From Allantophomopsis cytisporea (lineage: Eukaryota; Ascomycota; Leotiomycetes; Phacidiales; Phacidiaceae), in contig CP103027.1 in the NCBI GenBank assembly GCA_024752435.1, positions 186,001 to 250,000 on the forward strand: a stretch of 64,000 nucleotides of DNA. Direction: 5' to 3'. The position numbers and the translations under genes were made by a program. The first letter of the stretch is position 1. Each line of letters opens with the position of its first letter. Under the pieces are notes generated by a model. It did not search any database, was not told the origin of the DNA, and was given only the letters and a program-made list of their open reading frames with translations. Positions 12,283 to 23,127 of this stretch are shown one piece after another.

Positions 12283-15194
12283 CTAGTGCAGGCTTCTCGA
12301 CCTATTGAGCCCCTTATCAAGTTTCCGAGTAGCACCAGAGATAGTACCATAAGTATCAGCAAGACAAACACCAAAGCCCTCATAATCATCACTAAGAATA
12401 CGAGCCGACATATCAGAAGTGCTCCCCCTGAAGCGAATCGAAACAGCGCGCTCAGGGGTAGTGAAGCCAGAGAGACTAGCCGGCGTAGAAGAAGGATCGA
12501 TGAGGTCAGGAGTCGGCGAAATAATAGAATGTCTCTGGCGCAGAGAATGGCCAAGGTCCGAATCGAGATCAGACGCCGTGCCGCTGCTGATAGTGGACAG
12601 GACTCTTGCATCGCGGGAACTGGGTTCGTCACGGGCCTCGACGCCCTCAGTGATCTGGAGGCCCTCGACGGCCGCCGCGCATTGCTTTGAGACGTCGCGG
12701 ATGATGGCGGCGATGTGGTCGGTCTTTTCGCGCAGCTGGCGGTCGGCGACGTTGAGGAGCGAGGATTGGCTGTCGCGCTTGAGGCTGTGCGAGGCCTCGT
12801 AGAAGCGCGTGCACATGGGGTTGTTGTCCACATCGGGCGTGTGGGAGCGGGAGCGGGAGCGGGAGCTGGGCGACTCTTCTTCCACGGCGCTCTTTGCTTC
12901 GCGTTCTGCTGTGTCGGCCATGAGGTCGAGGTCCATGACTTTGAATGGTGGGATGAGCTCTTCGTCCATGGAGGGCTCCTCTGGCTCTGGCGATTCCGAC
13001 ATTTCTTGCTCACCTTCGTATGTGCGCACAATGTGCTCGAAGTGGGAGGTCTGGCTGCTGATCAGGCTTTGGAGGTGCAGTACTACACGGCGAGCCTCAT
13101 CGCGTTGGAGTGTTACAGCCGACTGTTGCTCTTGAAGGGTTGCTATTTCTTCCTGGGTACCTCTGCGCTCATGCTCCAGTCGTTCGACGATTGCCTGTTG
13201 GATGGCGACAGCTTCAATAGCGTCGTCTCTTTGTGTTTCCGTGTTCACTAGCTGTGATTTGAGTCGAGACATAGCTTCTTTTTGCTGTTGAATAGAAGTA
13301 TTGATGCGGCGGTTTTCTTCTGTATGATCGCGAATCTTAACCTTGAGTTCTCGGATCTCTGTCGTGAGTTGTTCGATAAAGGTTTGGAACTTGAGGAACT
13401 GTAGGGTTTTAGCATTGCTGAAGTTGTCAGATGAACATACGTACCTGTTGCTTCCAGTTCTCGGCCTCGTCGACAAGGAAGTCATTTCGTTTGGTGATAT
13501 TGCTGATCTCGGTACCCGTACGGCTCTTGAGATTGACGAAGTCCTGCCATGCCTCCATAGTTTCTCTCGAGGATTGGTTCTTGTCCCTCGTCAGACTATT
13601 GAGGTACTGTGTCGAGACTTTCTTTGTAGGAATCTTCCTCTGAGTGTTACCAAGAATTAATTTCACTCTGGATCTACGGTTCTAAAGATGTGAGTAGAGA
13701 TTAGCCATCAATAATCTATCAGAACGATCTGCTGTGTACCTACCATCTTTTCCCAAACATGGTCTACAATCTCAACAATTGCTTCCTGGTCCCACCATCC
13801 GGGATCCTGGATGAACTCCACATCTCTGTTTGATGACGAGCTGAACTGACCAGCGAGAACCAGGCTACTGCCATAGTAGGCCGATTGAAGGTATTCCGGA
13901 ACACCAGGTCGCAAGACATCACCCCCTAGAGCCTGAGTCATGCGTTTGATCATCTTCATTCTTTGTCTTGGCGTAAACGTGACTAAAGCGTCCGAGCAAA
14001 GAACGACATTGCGATCCAAGTCGACAAGAATCGCTTCTCTCGGAGGAGTGAAGAGCGACTTGCATTCGGTGGTGATACCAAGAATATATGGTCCTGGCTC
14101 GGCCACCAGCTCTCTGGTCCAGCGAGCGTGAACAATAGGAACATAAAGACCTGTCCATTCATAGGCTCTAACGAAGTATCGGATCGTTTCAGCGGCAAGT
14201 GTGAGCATTGAAGGATGGTGTGATGTGAAGATGATTCTCTGAGTTGGCGACAAAGCTGCCTCAATCACATCCACGATGTTAGAGATTGAGAGGCAGGAAA
14301 AGAGTGGCCATATGTTGAAGTTCTGAAAGCTGTTTGAAGACTCAGGGAACTTATAGCTAAGGCTATAGCTCTTCAAGTCAATCTTGACGACATCTTTCAG
14401 TCGTGGCGCCGCAATACTAAGGACGCGAGAGACTTCCTCGGCCTGAAAGACATCTGTTGAGCTGTGCCAGCGGATCCACATGCCTCGGAGGTAATCACCA
14501 AGCAAGTCGTAAAGAGGGTATCGTGAGACAAAGGACAAGCAGTATGGAATCCAGTACGCCACACCAGGGGTATCGCAGAATTCCAAGTCTATGTCCTTGC
14601 GTAAGTCCCGGATACTTTCGGCAATCTCATCATGAGCCTTGGACCAGATCTTAAGCGTAACACCATAGAAAGTCTGAGAAGAATCCTGTTGAAGAACAAA
14701 AGAGTGATTGGTACAGGGTGGAGCAGTATCACCAGTACAAATCTCAACATCATTAGGAAAGGAGGCCTTCGTAAAGTCATCAGCATTCATGTCTTGAGAA
14801 GAGTTAGAAGCAGACTTACGCGCATAGCAGAGTGGAGTACTCTTGCAACATCTCCATCCTGCTCCTGTCTTGGATTACTCCCCAATATCTCGGGATACCA
14901 GAATTGTCCCACGGCATTTTTCATGTGCTGTACTTTTCCTTGAGGAAGTGGTGGTGCCTTTGCCCATTGCATGGGCTCACGTCCAACACCGCACACCATA
15001 TATGCGTATGCCAGGGTCTTCGGATACGGACATTGCTGGGTTCGCTCGAGACCCGTCATTCTAGGCGTTGGATTCTCGGGCTGATATTCAAGGGATGAGA
15101 TTCTAGTTGGGCTCATGAGCTTAGCAAGATTATCCAGAGTTTCTTGCGTCTGCGAGGGTGATGATGTTGTCGGATTTTGCAGTGAGGAGGCCAT
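12283..15194 (-). CDS. DENN (AEX-3) domain protein with C-terminal coiled coil
   Basis: Four-exon model: 15194-14879, 14792-13744, 13681-13445 and 13398-12283, about 905 residues. Introns 2 (GTAGGT to CTTTAG) and 3 (GTACGT to CCTACAG) are clear and in phase. The protein reads as an N-terminal uDENN segment (FPNDVEICTGDTAPPC, then FYGVTLKIW) and a cDENN core (IPYCLSFVSRYPLYDLL; IIFTSHHPSMLTLAAETIRYF; PYILGI). A long heptad-rich coiled coil at about residues 530-700 and an acidic/Ser-rich tail follow. DENN proteins are typically guanine-nucleotide exchange factors for Rab GTPases, so a role in vesicle traffic is expected; the target Rab is unknown. Intron 1 is uncertain: the attractive GTAAGT at 14819 would give a 27-nt intron and the wrong frame, whereas GTAATC at 14878 gives an 86-nt intron that restores the frame. 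Confidence 0.82.
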
Positions 15195-16974
15195 GTTGGT
15201 ATTATATTTCGCTGAGACTTTTTACATGTTAATTTCCTGAATCTCAATCAAGGGGGAGATGGCACTCATGAATCGTAGTATGAATGCTCTCGGGCTTGTT
15301 TCCTCAGATATGTGTAGTTCGGTGTTTGGATTCATTGCATGCCACTAGGAAGTATGACCGTGTCGATTCATCCAATCCTTCACAAGAGTTTCTGTGATAG
15401 AGTTCCATTGTACCTCATCGGGATATTTCTGCTGTCAAATATGCACGATGTATAATGCTCGCCCTGCCTCTGGATTGTGAAAGTATAAATCGTAGGCCCT
15501 GGACCCCTGAACCTTAACTCTAATGATACATCGCGAGGTCTGCAATATAGCAACCGCAATTCTGGACGCAACATGTGTAAAAAGAGGCAGTACGTGACAA
15601 TTGGAGGCAGGATGTAAACATGTAAACACGATAAGTAAGCACGGTTACAACCTCGGTGCTGATAATATCATTGACACCCACTTGAGTATAGCAACCGTCA
15701 TATCTCTGAATCCCATCAGTATTAGACTGAAGAACGTCTGGTGGTGGGAAGTGAACTGTGTATACGCAAACACGCATAGCAGTGTACTTATTGGGTCAGG
15801 TGAAATATTCATGGCAATAATAGATATGCTGAATAGAGACTAAGTATGTGCATCCAGTACAGAGTGTCTCGTTCTTGGCTATTATGCGATGGTATTTCCA
15901 ACCATAATCGCCAATCAGGTGATCCGACAACAATTCACTTCGAGTAAAAGTAACATACTCCGCACTCGAACTTGTTATTGCTCAGGGAAACCAAGAATGA
16001 TATACCCTACGCAGCACATCTGCCGTTAAGAAAATCAATTGCCCACGATCACGCCGAAATCTATTGATTGAGAGGTTTCGTAGTTCAATCTACACCTAAT
16101 TGCGGAATAAACTCCGGAAATTCCCTGCCGGTGATGGATGTTACAGCCTAATGCACAGCTTGTAGTATTTGAAGATCAATTTCGTTTGATTCTAATGTAA
16201 CATTGATGGTATACATATCAGAATAGATGATTGCAAATAGTCTCTATATGTATAGAAGATGTCTTTCAAACCCGAAATCAACGCATAGTAGATACACAGC
16301 CTGCAACCGCATAAAGTTTTTCATAGTAGGTATAATTACTTTGTACAGATATAATTGATTACTAGGCAGCGATTCTCAAGATCGATCAATCACTACCTAC
16401 ACAATATGTTTTGAGTTTCAGAAGAATATTTCCTTCTACGTGTCTTACTTGAGCCCTCGAGTTTCTGGTAAAAGTGTCATCTTCCTGATGTATTCGCTTC
16501 TGCGCTCGACTCTTGTCTCTTGTTGTTTGTTTTGCAAATCTCACACAATTGGACCCATTATCTTCAATCCTGTAGTGAACCCTTAAAGCAGCTGGTTCAT
16601 CGATTGATCTCCTTGTACATCATGCTCGCCGACATCTTCGTTTATTGCAAATGCGAAATTGAGTTCGAGTACGGACGGAGGACGGATGGTCGTACTCTAT
16701 ACGAATTGTGGAATTGTACAGTACAGATTGTGCATTCTGTGCGGGGTACGATACTCCGTAGTCCGCACTTCGTACTTCGTACTCTACTCTACTCCATCGT
16801 GTCCATATATCAAGAGTGGGAAAAGTGGGCAACGATGTATATTTATGTAAACTCATCAACTGGCATAGAGTATCGTTCGCCTTATATCGGCTTTGCCTCG
16901 CCCATGTCTCGTAAAATGGTTGCATTTTCCTAAAGCGACCAAACTACAAGGAAAAGCCGGGTGCGCTTGACCTT

Positions 16975-16990
16975 GTAAGTAAGTAAGTAA
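16975..16990. repeat. GTAA tetranucleotide microsatellite
   Basis: Four tandem GTAA units lie in the middle of the DENN/reductase intergenic region. The tract is short and there is no sign of function. Confidence 0.8.
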
Positions 16991-17200
16991 CCAGCAGCAT
17001 TTCAATTTGACCTTTGACCATGCTTTTGGTGAGGGAGGAGGTGTGGTGGTTGTGCTTCTCTATGAGAGCGGGATCATACGTAGTAGTACTACATTGAACG
17101 ATTACCGCTGACTGTGTTGAGTAGACGTGCAACTTTAAATAATGAGTCTATTAAAACGTGGAGGAGGATTGCTTGTGAGGCTGATGTATCGATACTTGCA

Positions 17201-17225
17201 CTTCCACTTCCACTTCCACTTCCAC
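17201..17225. repeat. CTTCCA hexanucleotide repeat
   Basis: Four tandem CTTCCA units are followed by a diverged copy. The tract lies about 1.6 kb upstream of the P450 reductase start. Confidence 0.85.
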
Positions 17226-17960
17226 CTCCTTCATCGTACTACGTAACTTCGGTATTAAAGGTGGTGTAAGCATAAATAGTCGAATCTATTCGCATATATT
17301 CAATCCCTAAGATAGAAAGATAATCTGTTCTCGTGAAATATGATGTGTACGTAGGGAATGCCACCTCAGAGTTCTTCTTCCTTGGTGAGCTGATGTGAGC
17401 GCGAAGGATGAGCAATTGCTGTCCAGTCCAGATACGTGTACAGAACTGTCAAGTATACATAATAATGTGATATGTATAATTTTCGAGCGGGAACTTATGA
17501 AAGTCGAATTTAATATGTACATATATTAGATACATACATACGCTGCATATACCTTAGACAAAACGCACATGATATATCCAAATGGATTCGAAGCTGATGA
17601 AAAGCTGCTCACTGCGGATGAATGATCCAATGGATGATGTTGAGAGAATATACGCAGAAGCAATTCTGGCCTATACGTCCGTTACATAATCGCAGTATCA
17701 TCGCAGACATACGTCCGATGACACTTTTTTCCCCCGAACCTTGAACATGTCATGAACTCCCCCGTCTTACTTACTTGGTGTATTGGTCCGTCAAAGGAGA
17801 ATAGAATAACGACTAAAGAATATCCGCCCCCTCCTCCTCCCTCATGGCCTCTACGCCACTCCATGCATTGGTTGCCCTTTGATTTGACTCCTGATACTGC
17901 TACTTACAGTTCATAGGTAGATAGGTAATAATAATGTGGCTAGCTATGATGTTCTATGAC

Positions 17961-17981
17961 TCTCACTCACTCACTCACTCA
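17961..17981. repeat. CTCA tetranucleotide repeat
   Basis: About five tandem TCAC/CTCA units about 0.8 kb upstream of the P450 reductase start, within a pyrimidine-rich promoter stretch. Confidence 0.85.
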
Positions 17982-18795
17982 CAACACTCGACCTCTCACT
18001 CTCCGGATATCGCTGCTAACCGAATACGCCACGCTTGAAGAATCATTGGCTTGTTCCACCTTACCACTACTGGTTGAGGTCTATCGATGTAACGGAACTG
18101 CCACTGCCACTTTACTTACATACGACTTGACATAACTACCGTAAACTTATACCTTTCCAACACTCCACCTACCTTGCCTCTTCCCCACCCACCTGGCCCT
18201 TGGTGTCTAAGGTGTCCAAGGTGTCCCGTCTACTGTACCTAGTCCATATCTCTCTCTCTCGGGTTAGAGTTAACACGTCGAGCCTCCAACGGAACAAAAA
18301 GAAGAATACCTAAGAAAGAGAGAGAGTCAAGGGCATCATTATTATTCTTATCCAAACTGCCCCGACGGCTCCACATCTGTGCTCTACTCGCTCATCCCCG
18401 TACTTTCATTCCTTCACACTCCTTCCCACCACGTCAACTCTCTCTTTCAGAACAATAAGTACTTAATAGACTTCTTCATTGGAGTTCTGTACAAGTTTTG
18501 GAGGCAAACCCCCACCATCTCACCCGAAACCCGCTGTCTAACTGTCAATTGAGAGAGACATCGAGTGCGCCGTTTGAAAAGGTGGATTGCGTGTTACACT
18601 ACATACTCCCCGCCGTGGCGTGATTGCTTTCTCCGCAATAGTATATATATTGGAAAAGTATAGTATCTCGTGCGTGTTGTTCCTATACCATCTACTTCGA
18701 GAAGATGCTCTGTCGCTAATATGTTTCTCTCTCTTCTGCAGGTCGCATAATAAGTAGAGCACCTGCATCTTCCGAAACCCGCAAAGTCAACAATC

Positions 18796-21238
18796 ATGGC
18801 GCAACTCGACACCTTGGACATTCTTGTCCTCGCTGGTCTTCTGCTTGCCACCGTCGCATACTTCACAAAGGGAACATATTGGGGCGTGGTGAAAGACCCA
18901 TACGCCAACTCCTATGCTGCAGCAAATGGAAACAAAGCGGGTAAGACCAGAAACTTCATCGAGAAGATGGATGAGTCTGGTAAGAACTGTGTCATTTTCT
19001 ACGGTTCGCAGACGGGTACCGCTGAGGATTATGCGTCGCGATTGGCAAAAGAGGGTAAGAGCAGATTTGGGCTCGAAACCATGGTAGCAGATCTCGAGGA
19101 TTATGACTTTGAAAACTTGGATACGCTCCCAGACGATAAGGTTGCTATGTTTGTCCTTGCCACCTACGGTGAGGGCGAACCTACCGATAACGCTGTAGAA
19201 TTCTACGAGTTCATCACCGGCGAAGACGTTTCTTTCTCCGAATCATCCGACCCCCCTCTTCAGAATCTCAAATACGTCGCTTTTGGTCTCGGAAACAACA
19301 CCTACGAGCATTACAACTCTATGGTACGAAATGTCAGCGCAGCTCTCGATAAGTTGGGCGCTCAAAGAATCGGTGCCGCTGGAGAGGGTGATGATGGTGC
19401 TGGAACAATGGAAGAAGATTTCTTGGCCTGGAAGGATCCTATGTGGGAGCAGCTTGCTGAGAAGATGGGTCTCGAAGAAAGAGAAGCGGTTTACGAACCA
19501 GTATTTGGCATCACCGAGCGCGAAGGTCTTACAAAGGATTCTCCTGAGGTTTACCTTGGAGAGCCAAACAAGAACCACCTCGAAGGAACTTCCAAGGGCC
19601 CATACAACGCTCACAACCCGTACATTGCCCCAATCGCCGAATCCAAGGAAATCTTCACCGTAAAAGACCGCAACTGCTTACACTTGGAAGTCGATGTCTC
19701 TGGCTCAAATCTCTCATACCAAACTGGTGATCACATTGCTGTCTGGCCTACAAACGCTGGTAAAGAGGTTGATCGTTTCTTGAACGTCACTGGTCTCCTG
19801 AGCAAGCGCGATGCGGTTATTGGCGTCAAGGCATTAGATCCAACTGCAAAGGTTCCATTCCCAACTCCTACGACCTATGATGCGGTTGTTAGATATCACA
19901 TGGAAATTTGCGCTCCGGTTTCTCGTCAATTCGTTGCCACTTTGGCTGCATTCGCTCCAAACGAAGATGCTAGAGCAGAGATGCTCAAGCTAGGAAGTGA
20001 TAAGGATTACTTCCACGAGCAAGTCAGCAACAACTACATGAACATCGCACAGGTATTGGAACACGTTGGAAAGGGCCAGCAATGGACTGCTATTCCTTTC
20101 TCTGCTTTCATTGAAGGTCTCAACAAGATCCAGCCACGTTACTACTCCATCTCCTCTTCCTCTCTGGTTCAACCAAAGAAGATCTCCATTACCGCTGTAG
20201 TCGAGTCCCTGCACATTCCAAGCCGTCCAGACGCTCTCAAGGGAGTCACCACAAACTATCTCTTGGCCCTCAAGCAAAAGCAACACGGCGACCCGAACCC
20301 AGATCCCCACGGCCTTACCTACGAGATCACCGGTCCTCGCAACAAGTATGATGGAATCCACGTCCCAGTCCACGTGCGCCACTCAAACTTCAAGCTTCCA
20401 TCAGACCCCTCCAAGCCAGTAATCATGGTCGGCCCCGGATCCGGTGTCGCGCCATTCCGTGGATTTGTACAGGAGCGTGCCGCACAGGCTAAGGCTGGCG
20501 AGAACGTAGGCAAGACGATCCTCTTCTTCGGATGCCGCAACCGCAACGAGGACTTCCTTTACTCTGATGAGTGGGAGACTTACAAGGCTGACCTCGGCGA
20601 TAAGTTCGAGATTGTCACGGCTTTCTCCCGTGAGGGCTCCCAGAAGGTTTACGTCCAGCACAAGCTTAAGGAAATGTCCAAGGAGATTAATGACTTGCTC
20701 TTGCAAAAGGCTTACTTCTACGTTTGTGGTGATGCTGCGAATATGGCTAGGGAGGTTAACACTGTGCTTACGCAGATCATCGCGTCTGAGCGCGGTGTTC
20801 CTGAGACTAAGGGCGAGGAGATTGTTAAGGCTATGAGAAGCGCGAATCAATACCAGGTAAGCTTTCCTTTAATTATGAATACCGAATACCGAATACCGAA
20901 TACCGAACCACTCCCCACTATCCCTTAAAACCTTATTCTTCCCTCTTCTTTCCTTTCGTTTCTTTTTGTTGGTGATTTATGGTTTTGGGGTGTTACGGTT
21001 ATCACATGCATTCTACGCATTATACCCCCTCCTTTCGGGTGACAGCATGAGGTGTATATATTACCGATGCAGGCTTATGCCGTGGGATCTTGTGCCGAGT
21101 ACCGTTCGTGTCATTATGCCGTGGGACAGGCACGTGGTACATAGACATCCGAAGTCCAAATGCATGCCGTTTATGATGAATTATATCAAGCTATACTGAG
21201 CAAACACTAACAATCAACAGGAGGATGTCTGGTCTTGA
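18796..21238 (+). CDS. CPR1: NADPH-cytochrome P450 reductase
   Basis: Two exons, 18796-20856 and 21221-21238, encode 692 residues, the usual length for a fungal CPR. The enzyme passes electrons from NADPH through FAD and FMN to microsomal P450s, supporting ergosterol synthesis and xenobiotic metabolism. Visible parts are an N-terminal ER membrane anchor (residues about 8-24), the FMN loop YGSQTGTAEDYA (69-80) with ATYGEGEPTDNA (122-133), the FAD motif RYYSISSSS (448-456) with GVTT (483-486), the NADPH loop GPGSGVAPFRGF (546-557) and YVCGDAANM (642-650). The last exon encodes only EDVWS and the stop, supplying the penultimate Trp that stacks on the flavin in this family. The last intron is 364 nt (GTAAGC to CAACAG, CACTAAC branch), long for this genome. 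ATG 18796 gives the expected anchor. Confidence 0.97.
20877..20908 (+). repeat. ACCGAAT heptamer repeat inside the reductase intron
   Basis: About four tandem copies of a seven-base unit (ACCGAAT) begin some 20 bases after the 5' splice site of the last CPR intron. The reading frame stays open across it, so an unspliced transcript would encode a 23-residue alternative tail. Confidence 0.85.
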
Positions 21239-22802
21239 GCACAATCTAGTCACAAAGCGGTGATAGCCACTATTGTGCGCTTATGAAGGCCATGCAGTGG
21301 CCACGAGGTGAATGAGATGAATAGACAAGCCGAAGGAATCGGATGATAATTGCGGAAATGTGGATCGTGGAGTCGTGGAATGATAGATGAGATGAAGGGC
21401 ATAGATCTGGAGTAATCTTTCTGGTATTGGCATCCAATTCCTTTCTAGTTTGTGAATATTATTCGTCCTATACCTGATCATATCTACGATTCAAGACCCT
21501 ATCATGAGCAAGCATAACATGTGAGATCCGAACAAAAATAATTGTAGCCTCCATTCAAGAGCTACCATAAGCACCATATGTGAAATCCAAACATCGATGA
21601 TTGCAAAAAAGAAAAAAAAGAAGAAAAGAAGGGGAAAAAAAAGGATGTCCATGGAAGTTTCTTTTCCAAAAGATGCACTTCACATATGAAGCAAACACCC
21701 CTCACCCTCCATCAAACACATCCATCCCCCACAGACCCTCCCTCCTTACAAAAAGATCACTCCGGGCGGATAGGCCTCATATCGACCAGTCATTCGGCGC
21801 CCAAAACAGCAAAGCTTGCGACTCCGTCCCTGTCGCCGTGGGATTGCCGGATGGTCGTGCCTGTACCACTGCGGCAACGGCACGGTTGTAGTACGGCTGG
21901 CTGGCTGGGGAGTCTGGCGTGCCCGCGTGTCTTGGGTGAGGTGCAGACAGGCGGGGCGATCATGCAGGAGGGAGCCGCAGGAGATTGTGGTTTTGTGGGC
22001 TGGGTTGGAGAGCTTGAGGGCTTGGGGGGTTTGGTGGGTTTGTTTTGTGGCGTGGAGGGAGTTGGGTGGTGTTTTGTGATGCTATGTGTATCTTTGTGTG
22101 CTTTTCATTGTGGGGTTGCTTGATTTTATGGTCTTGGTAGCGGCTTACAATGCTTGGATTTCGTCCTTTGTTCGCTGTGGTGTCTGTGGGGCTTGTTATG
22201 GCCTCTCTGTGATCATTGTGTGCGGCTATTAGGTTTGATAATCTACAATACGGGCACAGATCTGTTGCGTTGGGACTGTTTACTTTCACTTGCTATCTTA
22301 CGAGGGCACGGGAAGAAGTCTGCAAAGCGCGATACATACTGGGCGTGCCTATCAAGGAGGTATCTCCGTAAGTTGGAGAATATTGTGGAAGTGTAAGAGG
22401 AGTGAGTTTTGGATCGCCAGATATCGGTGTTGAGCTGAAAGACTATGTACCCAGACTTTAAGGATACGACTACCTAATATGGGTTGGGATATGGAAATTA
22501 CATACGTTTCAAGCGTTGGTAGAGATTGGTAGAGAGTGAAGTAAATGAGATGAGGGTTGAGCACTGATAGTCTTGAAATTAATATGAATAAATGCAGGGG
22601 TAAGAAAATCGTGAAAATGGTTCTTGGGAACAATAGAGAAAGACACGCGTTCTAGAAGATAATCTGATTCTGGTGAGCGCTTCTCTCGAGATATGTAGTA
22701 TGAAATTGAAAACTATTTAGTAAAGCTAGAATTCAAGATAAGCGCAGTCCTTGTTCAGGGATCAAATCCCGATCATATTCATATCACTTGGAAGTTAAGC
22801 AT
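21239..22802. other. Intergenic, no gene recognised
   Basis: About 1.6 kb downstream of the P450 reductase. It contains an A/G-rich run at about 21604-21645 and a strongly G/T-biased segment at about 21960-22200. The 145-codon open frame across that segment is low complexity (Gly/Val/Leu/Cys), as expected from the base skew rather than from coding. Confidence 0.45.
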
Positions 22803-23127
22803 CTAGCTTATCACACGGATATTCATAAGTGAGAACTTCTTCAAACCACCTTCCAATACTGTGCGATGTCAGGTGTCGCAGAAAGCAATGCGAGGCTAGA
22901 GATCTGGATTCTACATCCATCTTAGGGCTGGAAAACTTACCCGTGCGGATCCGACATATGATAGCTCTTCCCCGGGAGGTGGACTTAGGTGGAGAGGGGG
23001 CCACGAAACTGGAATGACGAATCCATACAAATTGAGCTGCGGTATCCACCGAATTAATGGTAGTACTGGTGAAGGATAATATTGCCTCCAGCGTGCGAAG
23101 CCTCTGACGTGGTAAAGATGAAGTCAT
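22803..23127 (-). CDS. Possible small two-exon gene, 80 residues, unknown function
   Basis: The ATG at 23127 follows a fungal-looking leader ending in CTCAAAC. The open frame meets a canonical GTAAGT donor at 22940. A CTGAC branch and GCACAG acceptor ending at 22859 give exons 23127-22941 and 22858-22803, 80 residues in phase. The product is basic with no signal peptide and no motif I recognise. Without the splice the frame would be 110 codons. The clean donor in a plausible place is the main support; lack of family resemblance is the main objection. Confidence 0.25.

Larger units (their letters stand above)
15195..18795. promoter_or_regulatory. Divergent intergenic region, DENN gene / P450 reductase
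   Basis: About 3.6 kb separate two head-to-head genes, far more than most gaps here. The last 700 bases before the reductase ATG are pyrimidine-rich with many CT and CTTCC runs, typical of strong fungal promoters and leaders. Several microsatellites occur. No coding gene or tRNA was recognised; open frames up to 137 codons lack splice signals and family resemblance. Confidence 0.5.

Noticed and set aside
13983..14264. Open frames on the same and opposite strands inside the DENN exon, and similar ones in PAG1, RPN1, SPT6 and ISW2
   Set aside because: Shadow frames of well-supported exons.
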